The notes under the pieces are model-generated. The model worked only from the letters and a program-made list of their open reading frames with translations. It was not told where the DNA came from and ran no database searches. From Pistricoccus aurantiacus (GTDB lineage Bacteria > Pseudomonadota > Gammaproteobacteria > Pseudomonadales > Halomonadaceae), in the NCBI RefSeq assembly GCF_042682565.1, contig NZ_JBHUIC010000008.1: 64,000 nucleotides of DNA, one strand, 5' to 3'. Made by a program: the position numbers and the translations under genes. The number at the start of each line of letters is the position of its first letter. Positions within the stretch are counted from its first letter, which is position 1. Below, piece after piece: positions 1 through 7,634 of this stretch.

Positions 1-165
1 TGGTTCGGCTTCAAGGATGACGTGGTGATTCGCCTGACGGAGACCGACGAAGGGGTACGAGTGGATATGCGCTCCGCTTCCCGATTCGGCGCGAGCGACG
101 TGGGTACCAACGCAGCGCGGATTCAGGCCTATCTGGAGGCGTTGAAAAGTTCGTTACGAGGGTAA
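1..165 (+). CDS. DUF1499 family protein, C-terminal end
   Basis: An open frame enters from the left edge and ends with TAA at 163-165; only the last 54 residues are visible. They contain a stretch of the form FKDDVVIRLTE, then VDMRSASRFG and a final helix NAARIQAYLEAL, which is the usual C-terminal signature of DUF1499 proteins. The family is widespread in proteobacteria and has no established biochemical function. The gene start and any signal peptide lie outside the window. Confidence 0.75.
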   Translation, partial: WFGFKDDVVIRLTETDEGVRVDMRSASRFGASDVGTNAARIQAYLEALKSSLRG

Positions 166-212
166 TCAAAACCCTTACGAGCCTCCCTTTACATTGCGAT
201 AGCTGAGTAACG

Positions 213-455
213 TCAACTGCTTGACCATCCTGAATTTATAGATCCGTAGGGCTCCAGTTTGCCGGCTTCTCGTTCCGCCTTGGCGATGATGGCCTGTTTG
301 ACAAATTCGTAGGGCAGATCAGGATTATCTTCCATCATTTCGCCGATTCTGGCCCAGTGCTCGATCTGCCTGGCTGTGGAGTGGTTCAAGGCCTTGGCTT
401 TAACAGCAGCTTTTATTACCAGTTCCTGGTCGAGGCGCATGCTGGATGTGCTCAT
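213..455 (-). CDS. ParD-like antitoxin family protein, apparently orphan
   Basis: This 80-residue protein begins MSTSSMRLDQELV and carries QIEHWARIGEMMEDNPDLP, the core of the ParD-like antitoxin family (ribbon-helix-helix type DNA binding at the N-terminus). The start is ATG at 455, because AGGAGG lies six bases upstream; a longer frame from a TTG at 473 would place the ribosome site inside the gene. ParD-type antitoxins normally precede a RelE/ParE toxin. Here nothing toxin-like follows on the same strand: the next sequence is the end of the DUF1499 gene in the opposite direction. It may be a solitary regulator or the remnant of a pair. Confidence 0.75.
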   Translation of the reverse strand: MSTSSMRLDQELVIKAAVKAKALNHSTARQIEHWARIGEMMEDNPDLPYEFVKQAIIAKAEREAGKLEPYGSINSGWSSS

Positions 456-555
456 CGTATACCTCCTATGCAACTCACATCGTATTGTTCCTTGGCGAGT
501 ATAAACACAGTGCCGTAATCTGCGACGCCATCATGTACACCAGGAGAACCATCCC

Positions 556-771
556 GTGAACCCCGAAGACCTGGAACGCCTGGTCACCCTGAAGATGCCT
601 TTCGGCAAGTACGAGGGCACCTTGATCGCCGATTTGCCCGGCCCCTACCTCAACTGGTTCGCCCGCAAGGGATTTCCCGAGGGCCAGATCGGCCGGCTAT
701 TACATCTGATGCATGAGATCGATCACAACGGCTTGAGGGAACTGCTGGAGCCGCTGCGGGCGAGACAGTGA
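556..771 (+). CDS. DUF3820 family protein
   Basis: This 71-residue protein has the DUF3820 pattern: MNPEDLERLVTLKMPFGKYEG, then LIADLPGPYLNWFARKGFPEGQIG and a closing NGLRELLEPLR. It covers the full length of the family. Members are small soluble proteins, sometimes annotated as putative quorum-sensing-regulated virulence factors, but without an assigned activity. AGGAGA lies about nine bases before the ATG. It is a single gene, convergent with the IclR gene that follows. Confidence 0.85.
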   Translation: MNPEDLERLVTLKMPFGKYEGTLIADLPGPYLNWFARKGFPEGQIGRLLHLMHEIDHNGLRELLEPLRARQ

Positions 772-810
772 GCACGAAACGTATTGAGCACCGGACTTGC
801 GAGGAAGTGC

Positions 811-1569
811 TTATTCCTCGAGCACCTTTTCCATTTCTCGTGCCGATTCGCGCATGATGGGTACGAGTTCCAGGAGTTTTTCAAGCGGCTGGCGCATGCA
901 GGGGGCGTGGATGGCCAGGCAGGCCAACACTCGGTTGGATGGATCGTGAATCGGTACCGCCACCGCCACCATGCCTTCGATGAATTCCTCGTTGTCGGTG
1001 CTGACCCGCTCTCTTTCGATGTGCTTGAGACTTTCTTCCAGGGCTTCCGGCGTCACCAGGGTATGCGGCGTATAGGGGGCCAGCGTGAGACTGTCGATCA
1101 AGCCCTGGCGCTGCTTCCTGGGCATCGTCGCCAGGAATAGCTTGCCGCTGGAGGTGCAGTGCAACGGTAACCGGGAACCCGGGGCCAACTGAACGCGCAC
1201 CGGCCAGTTGGTTTCGATGCGATCGAAGTAGATGACCTCGTGTTCATCGCGCACGGTCAGATTGCAGGTTTCGCCGACGCGCTCGGACAACCGCTTGAGC
1301 ACCGCGCGTATGGAGGCGTTGACGCTGGGATTGGAAAGCGCGCCGAAGGCCATGCGCTTGAGGCGAGGTCCGGGAATGAGATGGCGCCCGGACAGGTCGC
1401 GCCTGATCAACCCCTCCTGTTCCAGTTGTCCCAAAAGCCGATGGGCGGTTGGTTTGGTGATATCCAGACGCTTGCCCAGCTCCGCGGCGGTCAGGGTCCC
1501 TTCTCCCTTGATCACCTCTTCCATCAGGGCGATGGCTCTCAGCAGCGTGGAGTTTGTCGATAGCGACAT
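811..1569 (-). CDS. IclR family transcriptional regulator
   Basis: The 252-residue product has an N-terminal winged helix-turn-helix (about 10-70, with AAELGKRLDITKPTAHRLLGQLEQEGLI) and a C-terminal IclR effector-binding domain (about 80-250, with YFDRIET, LHCTSSGKLFLA and VAVAVPIHDPS). The start at 1569 (MSLSTNSTLL) gives normal family length; the frame is open 34 codons further upstream, but that part overlaps the end of the TRAP permease gene and has no family similarity. It lies directly downstream of the TRAP operon, same strand, so it probably senses the transported compound or a breakdown product. Dyads in the 4760-4930 divergent region are its likely targets (inference). Confidence 0.93.
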   Translation of the reverse strand: MSLSTNSTLLRAIALMEEVIKGEGTLTAAELGKRLDITKPTAHRLLGQLEQEGLIRRDLSGRHLIPGPRLKRMAFGALSNPSVNASIRAVLKRLSERVGETCNLTVRDEHEVIYFDRIETNWPVRVQLAPGSRLPLHCTSSGKLFLATMPRKQRQGLIDSLTLAPYTPHTLVTPEALEESLKHIERERVSTDNEEFIEGMVAVAVPIHDPSNRVLACLAIHAPCMRQPLEKLLELVPIMRESAREMEKVLEE

Positions 1570-1657
1570 GGCAATCCCTTGTCCTGTGCGAAACACCAAT
1601 AGTACCGCGGCCCGGGTGGCCGCGGTAAGGAACCTGTCTTTCAGTACGGTACGATAA

Positions 1658-2944
1658 TCAGCCTCCACCAAACTGCACGAGGAAGAGCGACAACATGGGC
1701 CAGAAGGCGATTGCCAGCCAGCTCAGTACTAGCACGACGAAATAAGGCATCACGAACTTGACCAGCCGCAGATAGGGAATGCCGGTGATGCTGCTCGCCA
1801 CGTAGAGATTCAGCCCGAAAGGCGGTGTGATGAAGCCGATGGCCGCGCCTACCAGGAAGATCACCGAGAAGTGGATCGGATCGACTCCGACATTCTGGGC
1901 GATGGGTGCCAAGATCGGCGCCAGGATGATGGTGATCGGCAAGCTTTCCAGCACCATGCCCGCCACCAGGATGATCGCCATGCAGATCCCCAGCACCACA
2001 TAGTAGTTGCCGATGCCGAGCAGCAGTTCGTTGAGCAGCTGCCCCACCCCGAGTACCGACAGCAGCTGCTGCATGACCACGGAAATGGCGATCAAGGGCG
2101 CCAGCATGCCGGCGATCTGGCCCGAGCGCAGCAGGATGGCCGGCAGGTTCCTGAACTTGATTTCCCGAGTGACCAGCAGCCCCGCGATCAGCGTAAAGCC
2201 GACGGTGACCGCCGCCGCCTCGGTGGGCGAAAACAGTCCGGAATAGATGCCGTAGAGCACCACGCCGATGGTCACGAAGCCCAGATACGCCTTGCCCGCG
2301 TGGCGCAGACTGTTGCCCAGGCGGAAGGGAATCAGAGTGCCCCAGCGGTTACGCCGGGAAATCCAGTTGCAGGCCAGCATCATCACCAGCACCATCAGCG
2401 CCCCGGGCACCATGCCAGCGATGAACAGCTCGCTGATCGAGAGGTTCATCATGAAACCGTAGACGATGAAGATGATACTTGGCGGGATGATGATGCCCAC
2501 GGTGCCACCGGAAGCGGCGGTGGCGGCGGCGAAGCGTTCGTCGTAGCCGTTCTTGACCATCTCCGGATGCATGATCGAGCCGATGGTCGCGGTGGTACCG
2601 GCGTTCGAGCCGGAGATCGCCGCAAACATGCCGCAAGCCCCCAGCGCCGCCATGCCCATGCCGCCACGCATCCATCCCACTACGGAATAGGCGAAGTCCG
2701 ACAGTCGCTTGGCGATGCCCGCGGCGTTGATCAGGTCACCGGTCAGAATGAACAGCGGCAGCGCCAGGAGCCCGAAGAAGCGCAGTCCCTGAAACAACGT
2801 GACACCGATATTGGCCAGGCTGAAATCGATGATGATGCTGACGCCCACCACCCATAGCCCGATGACCAGAAAGATCGGCACGCCGAGAAGAAAGAGCCCC
2901 ACGATCACGAAAGTGGCGAGGCCGATTAAGCTACCGTCTGTCAT
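1658..2944 (-). CDS. TRAP transporter large permease (DctM type)
   Basis: This 428-residue, highly hydrophobic protein has about 12 predicted membrane segments. It carries DctM hallmarks such as LFILTGDLINAAGIAKRL, GSNAGTTATIGSIMHPEM and GIIIPPSIIFIVYG. It is the sodium-driven translocating subunit of a TRAP carrier for an organic acid-like solute. ATG at 2944 is preceded by AGGAGG with a six-base gap; the longer open frame upstream is only the shadow of the small permease gene. It follows the DctQ gene by 11 bases. The substrate cannot be told from sequence. Confidence 0.95.
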   Translation of the reverse strand: MTDGSLIGLATFVIVGLFLLGVPIFLVIGLWVVGVSIIIDFSLANIGVTLFQGLRFFGLLALPLFILTGDLINAAGIAKRLSDFAYSVVGWMRGGMGMAALGACGMFAAISGSNAGTTATIGSIMHPEMVKNGYDERFAAATAASGGTVGIIIPPSIIFIVYGFMMNLSISELFIAGMVPGALMVLVMMLACNWISRRNRWGTLIPFRLGNSLRHAGKAYLGFVTIGVVLYGIYSGLFSPTEAAAVTVGFTLIAGLLVTREIKFRNLPAILLRSGQIAGMLAPLIAISVVMQQLLSVLGVGQLLNELLLGIGNYYVVLGICMAIILVAGMVLESLPITIILAPILAPIAQNVGVDPIHFSVIFLVGAAIGFITPPFGLNLYVASSITGIPYLRLVKFVMPYFVVLVLSWLAIAFWPMLSLFLVQFGGG

Positions 2945-2955
2945 GACAGCCTCCT

Positions 2956-3516
2956 TTAATCCATGATCGCGGGTTGCAGATTGAACGGCTTGCCGCGCTT
3001 GTAACGCCAGATGTCTTGATACAGGTTCTGCAGGACACGAAAGAGCAGTAATACCCAGGCCAGCGGCGTCGCCAGGTAGAACCACCACTGCATGACGCTG
3101 TTGGTGCCGGTGACGATGGCAAAATTGTCGTAGGCCAGGGTCACCTGCTGGGTCGAGTAGTAGATGACCAGGATGCCGAAGCCGATCCACAGCACCGCAT
3201 CCAGGATCAGACAGAGAAACTGTCCGAAATAAGGCAGCCGCATGCGCAGCTCGTTGAGGGAAAGATGGCTGCGCCGTTTGACGTTGAGCGAGGCGCCGAA
3301 CCAGGTCAGCCACAGAAACAGCAGGATCGGAATACTGGTACTCCAGGCCGCCTGCTGGTTGAAAAAGAAGCGGCGGATCACCTCGACGAAGATGATCCCC
3401 GCCATCCCGGAGTAGGCGATCAGAATGATCACCTTCTCCAGGTTTTCATCTATCCACAGCAAGGGCTTGAGCCAGGCCGGACGTGCCGGGCCCGGCGTGT
3501 TGTCGTCATGGGTCAT
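2956..3516 (-). CDS. TRAP transporter small permease (DctQ type)
   Basis: This 186-residue membrane protein has four predicted helices (about 25-50, 62-82, 105-125 and 145-165). Family features are the first-helix motif AGIIFVEVIRRFFF and the loop LTWFGASLNVKRRSHLSLNEL, matching the conserved W-x-G-A...H-hhh of DctQ proteins. It partners the large permease encoded immediately downstream and the binding protein encoded upstream (13-base gap), completing a three-part TRAP carrier in the inner membrane. Confidence 0.93.
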   Translation of the reverse strand: MTHDDNTPGPARPAWLKPLLWIDENLEKVIILIAYSGMAGIIFVEVIRRFFFNQQAAWSTSIPILLFLWLTWFGASLNVKRRSHLSLNELRMRLPYFGQFLCLILDAVLWIGFGILVIYYSTQQVTLAYDNFAIVTGTNSVMQWWFYLATPLAWVLLLFRVLQNLYQDIWRYKRGKPFNLQPAIMD

Positions 3517-3529
3517 GGGAGTCTCCCGA

Positions 3530-4759
3530 TTATCCGCGCCACCAGCGATTCGGCTTCACGTTGACCGCGGCCATGTCTTTGGGAATCTCCCGAGCGATAC
3601 CGTGAATCTCCTGATAGACATCGATACCACCGGCCCAGCCGTTCAAGCGCTCGCGCCACTGCTCCCAAGGCTCGGGATTGAACTCCGGCGCGCACATCTC
3701 CGCGGCCTGCTGGCGCACCTCATCGGAAAGCGGTGCCACCCGCACATTGTTCTTGGCGAAGACGGTGCCAGGTATGGGGGTTTCCGCCGCCCCGACGATC
3801 TGAGTACGCCCTGCCTCGTTCATGCCCTGAGTGAATATCTGCGCGGTGTAGGCGGACTCCATCACCTGGTCCTGCAAGTCGCTGCCCAGCTTGTCGAACA
3901 CCGGCAGACTCATGGCGGTATGTTCCGTACCCGCGAAGAACTGCAGATCCACCGCCTGAGAAACCACCGGCGCCATGCCGGCGTAAGCCACCGCCGCCAT
4001 CCAGGTCTCGGCACCGTCCAGCAGACCCTGACGCAACCCGTCCAAGGTTTCTTCCCAGGCCACCGGCACCGGATTGAGGTTGAGCTGCTGCATGGCGATA
4101 CGTCCCATCTGGGTACCCGTCACCCGATTCTTGGTTCCCTGAATATCCTCGAGCTTGGTTACCAGCGGCTTGTCCTTCCACTTGAGACCCATCATCAGGC
4201 CGCGCAGGTCGCAGTGAGTGAACAGGAACTGGATGTTGTGACGCTGGCGCAAGGGTTCGCGCAGCAGTTTTTCGCTGCGCGGATCGTAGAAGAAATGAAA
4301 CATCGACGCGGTGGAAGGGAACATGTAGGCGAAATCGAGCACGTTGTAATAAGGTGCGCCGCCGGCGGAGTTCTGGGTCGAGGCGGAAAACATGTCGACG
4401 ATGCCTTGCTGGGTCTTGCTGACGCAGTCGAGCTGGTTGCACACCTCGTTGCTGCCCATGAACTCGACGCGGATCGCGCCGTTGGTACGGGCCTCCAGAT
4501 CCCGGGCGAAGAACAGCTGGCCCGATTTCTGCAGATCCAGGTTGCGTTCGTTGAAGCCCGAGGCGCCGAAACGCAGGGTATGTTTCGGCGTGGTCTGGCT
4601 GCGCTTTTTTTCTTCCTGCTCCGCGGCCCTGGCAAGACTGCTGGTGGTCAAGGCAGCGCCCAGGCCGGAGGCCGCCAACAGCGTCGACGTCAAGCCGAAG
4701 CGGCCTGAAATATTCATGAAGTCTCGCCGGGTGAGCTTCCCAAATTGTTGATTTTTCAT
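3530..4759 (-). CDS. TRAP transporter solute-binding protein (DctP family), Tat-type leader
   Basis: This 409-residue periplasmic binding protein begins MKNQQFGKLTRRDFMN. TRRDFM is a twin-arginine export motif, followed by a hydrophobic run ending near SSLARAAEQ. The mature part shows DctP features: a DLEARTNGAIRVEFMG strand-helix and GVPVAWEETLDGLRQGLLDGAET-like ligand-cleft segment. The start at 4759 is chosen because GGAG lies eight bases upstream; in-frame ATGs at 4777 and 4837 are poorer. It is first in the operon with the two permeases and IclR, and divergent from the GMC oxidoreductase. Tat export suggests folding in the cytoplasm, as in some other TRAP binding proteins. Confidence 0.92.
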   Translation of the reverse strand: MKNQQFGKLTRRDFMNISGRFGLTSTLLAASGLGAALTTSSLARAAEQEEKKRSQTTPKHTLRFGASGFNERNLDLQKSGQLFFARDLEARTNGAIRVEFMGSNEVCNQLDCVSKTQQGIVDMFSASTQNSAGGAPYYNVLDFAYMFPSTASMFHFFYDPRSEKLLREPLRQRHNIQFLFTHCDLRGLMMGLKWKDKPLVTKLEDIQGTKNRVTGTQMGRIAMQQLNLNPVPVAWEETLDGLRQGLLDGAETWMAAVAYAGMAPVVSQAVDLQFFAGTEHTAMSLPVFDKLGSDLQDQVMESAYTAQIFTQGMNEAGRTQIVGAAETPIPGTVFAKNNVRVAPLSDEVRQQAAEMCAPEFNPEPWEQWRERLNGWAGGIDVYQEIHGIAREIPKDMAAVNVKPNRWWRG

Positions 4760-4786
4760 ATAAAACTCCACTTTCATGGTTGTTGT

Positions 4787-4912
4787 ATTGTCTCGTGCCG
4801 CTTCCATCAAGCTAGGCCAGTTCACGACCGCATGCAAATAATTTTGATAATTTTTGTCTCTAAATTGACAAACAAATGATTATGACAAATATTGTTGAGA
4901 CAATTAATCTCA
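4787..4912. promoter_or_regulatory. Candidate operator region between TRAP operon and GMC gene
   Basis: This AT-rich divergent intergenic segment stands out from its GC-rich surroundings. ATTGTCTC at 4787-4794 and GAGACAAT at 4897-4904 are exact reverse complements, and TTTGTCTC recurs at 4853-4860. A tighter dyad, TGAGA-N7-TCTCA, sits at 4896-4912. The repeated half-site suggests a dimeric regulator controlling both directions, and the linked IclR protein is the obvious candidate. The half-sites are seen; the assignment is inference. Confidence 0.4.
4865..4893 (+). promoter_or_regulatory. Possible sigma-70 promoter for the GMC oxidoreductase
   Basis: TTGACA at 4865-4870 is a perfect -35 hexamer. 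AATATT follows 17 bases later at 4888-4893 as a fair -10. Transcription would start near 4900, about 30 bases before the GMC start codon and inside the TGAGA-N7-TCTCA dyad, so a bound regulator would block it. Confidence 0.35.
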
Positions 4913-4930
4913 TAAAACCAGGTGATCTTC

Positions 4931-6571
4931 ATGTCTTCCCAAGCCTCCCGCGCCTCTTCTCATCAGTCGCCATCTCGCGATAGCGAATACGATTACATCG
5001 TCATTGGCGCCGGGTCCGCCGGTTGTGTCATGGCCAACCGGTTGAGCGAGGATCCGGAGACTAGCGTCCTGCTGCTGGAGGCGGGAGGAAGGGACTGGAA
5101 CCCGTGGATTCACGTTCCCGTGGGCTATTTCAAGACCATGCATAACCCGGCCACGGACTGGTGTTACATGACGGAGCCGGATGCAGGCATCGCCAACCGG
5201 CAACTGCAATGGCCCCGGGGCAAGGTGCTGGGCGGGTCGAGTTCCCTCAACGGTCTTCTGTACATTCGCGGCCAGCGGCAGGACTACGACGACTGGGCGC
5301 AACAGGGTAACGAGGGCTGGGACTACGCTTCCGTACTGCCCTATTTCAAGAAATCCGAACGCCAGTCCCGTGGCGAGGACGACTACCACGGCGTGGATGG
5401 CCCCTTGCGTGTCTCAGACCTGCGGCTGCGACGCGAAATCGCCGAACGTTTCATCGAGGCCGCAAAAGCCATCGGTATTCCCGAGAATCAGGACGCCAAT
5501 GGCAAGGAGCAGGAGGGGGTGGGCTATTTTCAGCAGACCGCCTACAAGGGCTTTCGCTGGAGTACCGCCAAGGCATTCCTACGTCCGGCGCGCAAGCGCA
5601 AGAATCTCACCGTGATGACCCGGGCCCAGACCAAGAAGCTGCTGCTGGACAACAAGCGCGCCTACGGGGTCGTCTTTCAACAGCGCGACGAGGAAAAAAC
5701 CGTCCGCGCCAGAAAGGAAATCATTCTGAGCAGCGGCGCCATCGGCTCCCCGCAGATTCTGCAGAACTCGGGGATCGGTGATCCCGAGCACCTGCAAGGC
5801 GTCGGCATCGAATGCGTGCACGAGTTGCCCGGGGTCGGGGAAAACCTGCAGGATCACCTGCAGGTTCGCCTGGTCTTCAAGACGAGCTGCAGCACCCTCA
5901 ACGACGAAGTTCGCCATCCTCTGAAACAGTTCATGGTCGGCACCCAGTACGCCTTCACCCGTACCGGCCCGCTGACCCTGGCGGCCAGTCAGGTTTATGT
6001 GTTCACCAAGTCTCGGGAAGGATTGGATCGGCCGGACATCCAGTTTCATATGCAGCCGCTGAGCGCCGACAAGCCCGCGGAAGGCGTGCATCCCTTCTCG
6101 GCATTCACTTCATCGGTGTGCCAGCTGCGCCCGCATAGCCGCGGCAAGGTCCGGATCACCAGTGCCGACCCGCTGAAATATCCCGCCATCCATCCCAACT
6201 ACTTGAGCGAGGAGGAAGACAAGCGAGTCGTGGTGGACGCCATCAAGGTAGCGCGTCGGATTGCCGAGGCCAAGCCCCTGGCGGAGGTGATTACCGGAGA
6301 GTACGTCCCCGGGGAGCAGTTCCAGACCGACGAGGAGTTGCTGGATGCGGCGCGTAAGTTCAGCCAGACCATCTATCACCCCGCGGGCACCTGCAAGATG
6401 GGTAGCGACGACATGGCGGTGGTGGATGCCCGGCTTCGCGTCCACGGCTTGAAAGGCCTGCGTGTGGTGGATGCCTCCATCATGCCGACGATCGTTTCCG
6501 GCAATACCAACGCCCCCACCATCATGATCGCCGAGAAGGCCGCCGACATGATCAAGGAGGACGCAATGTGA
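4931..6571 (+). CDS. GMC family FAD-dependent oxidoreductase (choline/alcohol dehydrogenase-like)
   Basis: The 546-residue protein has the GMC N-terminal dinucleotide fold (YDYIVIGAGSAGCVMANRL, about 20-40), the first GMC signature around GKVLGGSSSLNGLLYIRGQ (about 95-115), the second signature GAIGSPQILQNSGIG (about 275-290), and a C-terminal HPAGTCKMG plus LRVVDASIMPTIVSGNTNAP block with the catalytic His/Asn pair. It oxidises an alcohol, using FAD. BetA choline dehydrogenase and AlkJ-type alcohol dehydrogenases are the nearest named relatives. ATG at 4931 is chosen over an in-frame GTG at 4922 because AGGTG lies seven bases upstream. Its partnership with the TRAP/IclR set suggests oxidation of the imported solute. 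Confidence 0.93.
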   Translation: MSSQASRASSHQSPSRDSEYDYIVIGAGSAGCVMANRLSEDPETSVLLLEAGGRDWNPWIHVPVGYFKTMHNPATDWCYMTEPDAGIANRQLQWPRGKVLGGSSSLNGLLYIRGQRQDYDDWAQQGNEGWDYASVLPYFKKSERQSRGEDDYHGVDGPLRVSDLRLRREIAERFIEAAKAIGIPENQDANGKEQEGVGYFQQTAYKGFRWSTAKAFLRPARKRKNLTVMTRAQTKKLLLDNKRAYGVVFQQRDEEKTVRARKEIILSSGAIGSPQILQNSGIGDPEHLQGVGIECVHELPGVGENLQDHLQVRLVFKTSCSTLNDEVRHPLKQFMVGTQYAFTRTGPLTLAASQVYVFTKSREGLDRPDIQFHMQPLSADKPAEGVHPFSAFTSSVCQLRPHSRGKVRITSADPLKYPAIHPNYLSEEEDKRVVVDAIKVARRIAEAKPLAEVITGEYVPGEQFQTDEELLDAARKFSQTIYHPAGTCKMGSDDMAVVDARLRVHGLKGLRVVDASIMPTIVSGNTNAPTIMIAEKAADMIKEDAM

Positions 6572-6575
6572 AAGC

Positions 6576-7544
6576 CTACAGCCAGCGCTTGCGCCGAAAC
6601 AGCCACACCAGCCCCAAGGCGATGACCGCCATCACGCCGAGCAGCACGAAGTAGCCGTAGCGATAGGTCAGCTCGGGCATGTAGGTGAAGTTCATGCCGT
6701 AGAGGCCGGCAAGGAAGCTCAGCGGCACGAAGATGGCGGTGATCACCGTCAGCACCTGCATGGTGAGGTTGAGCTGGTGGGAGGAGAGGGACATGTAGCC
6801 GTCAATCAGATCGCTGCAGATTTCGTAGTACATGTTGGTCAGGCTGTACAACCGCTCGAAACGCTCGTGCACGTCGTTGATGGCGTGTTCCGTGTCCTCG
6901 TCGTTCCGGGGCAGGTGCTCGTAGTCGAAGCTCTGCAGTTCCTGGGTGATCGCCAGGTGATAGTTGAAGACGCGACGCATCTTCAGCAGCCGGGAGCGAT
7001 AGCCGATGATGCGCTTCATCAGGGTGTCGGTGCCGTTGTCGACCAGCTCGTCTTCCAGCACGCTGAGCTGGGTTTCGAATTCGAGCAGGCTTTCCTGGTA
7101 GAACCCGGCGGAAATGTACATGACCTTCAGGGCGATATGGCCGGGGGATTTTTTCAGCAGTTGGCTACCGTCCTGGCTCAGCATGCGGTCGATGCTCATC
7201 GCCAGGCTGGGATGCAGGCTGATCAGGTAGCGCTCGCCGATGAAGAAGGAAATCTGCTGCGGCTGGTAGTTGAGCTCCGCGTCGAAGGACGAGACGCCGC
7301 GATAGATGATCAGGGTGTGGGTCTCGAATTCCTCGACTTTCGGCGGGTGCCGGTCCTTGTGGGCGTCGATGATCGCCAGGGGATGGCACTCGAAGCTCTC
7401 GAGCAGCGCTTGCTCGTCTTCCAGAGGCTCTCCTTGCAGATCGATCCAGATACGGCTTTGCGGATCGCTGCGCCAGCGCTCGATCAGCTCTTTTCCGCCG
7501 GTGTGGGACCGGCCCTCTCCGGTGATCAACAAGGTACGAATCAT
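6576..7544 (-). CDS. CorA family divalent metal ion transporter
   Basis: This 322-residue protein has a long soluble N-terminal domain and two C-terminal helices. The first helix ends in the signature YGMNF (about 280) and the protein closes with a basic tail FRRKRWL. The GMN motif forms the selectivity filter of CorA/ZntB channels, which are pentamers carrying Mg2+, Co2+ or Zn2+; the ion here cannot be assigned. The start at 7544 (MIRTLLITGE) is chosen because the 28 extra codons upstream overlap the terminator hairpin at 7568-7595. It is convergent with the GMC gene, with four bases between the stop codons. Confidence 0.92.
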   Translation of the reverse strand: MIRTLLITGEGRSHTGGKELIERWRSDPQSRIWIDLQGEPLEDEQALLESFECHPLAIIDAHKDRHPPKVEEFETHTLIIYRGVSSFDAELNYQPQQISFFIGERYLISLHPSLAMSIDRMLSQDGSQLLKKSPGHIALKVMYISAGFYQESLLEFETQLSVLEDELVDNGTDTLMKRIIGYRSRLLKMRRVFNYHLAITQELQSFDYEHLPRNDEDTEHAINDVHERFERLYSLTNMYYEICSDLIDGYMSLSSHQLNLTMQVLTVITAIFVPLSFLAGLYGMNFTYMPELTYRYGYFVLLGVMAVIALGLVWLFRRKRWL

Positions 7545-7567
7545 AAGCCCTGCCCTGCCTGCTAACG

Positions 7568-7595
7568 AAAAAACGCCGCCATGGAAGGCGGCGTT
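7568..7595 (-). terminator. Rho-independent terminator after the M14/vWA gene
   Basis: A perfect nine-base-pair stem (AACGCCGCC at 7572-7580 with GGCGGCGTT at 7587-7595, six-base loop) is followed on the minus strand by six T. It sits 40 bases beyond the stop of the M14/vWA gene and before the corA start, so it separates the two transcripts. Confidence 0.88.
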
Positions 7596-7634
7596 CGGTA
7601 TTGAATACTGCTTGAGCGCATCAGGCAAGGGCGG

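Noticed and set aside
800..820. Seven-base-pair hairpin at the end of the iclR gene
   Set aside because: The stem (CGAGGAA with TTCCTCG) overlaps the stop codon and is not followed by a T-run, so a terminator call is not supported.
1871..2857. Long open frame of 328 codons on the plus strand opposite the TRAP permease
   Set aside because: It is rich in His, Asp, Gln and Arg with no family, lies wholly over a confident gene on the other strand, and is the usual shadow in GC-rich coding DNA.
3425..4708. 427-codon plus-strand frame over the TRAP binding-protein gene
   Set aside because: It is the antisense shadow of the DctP gene, with no ribosome site and no recognisable domain.
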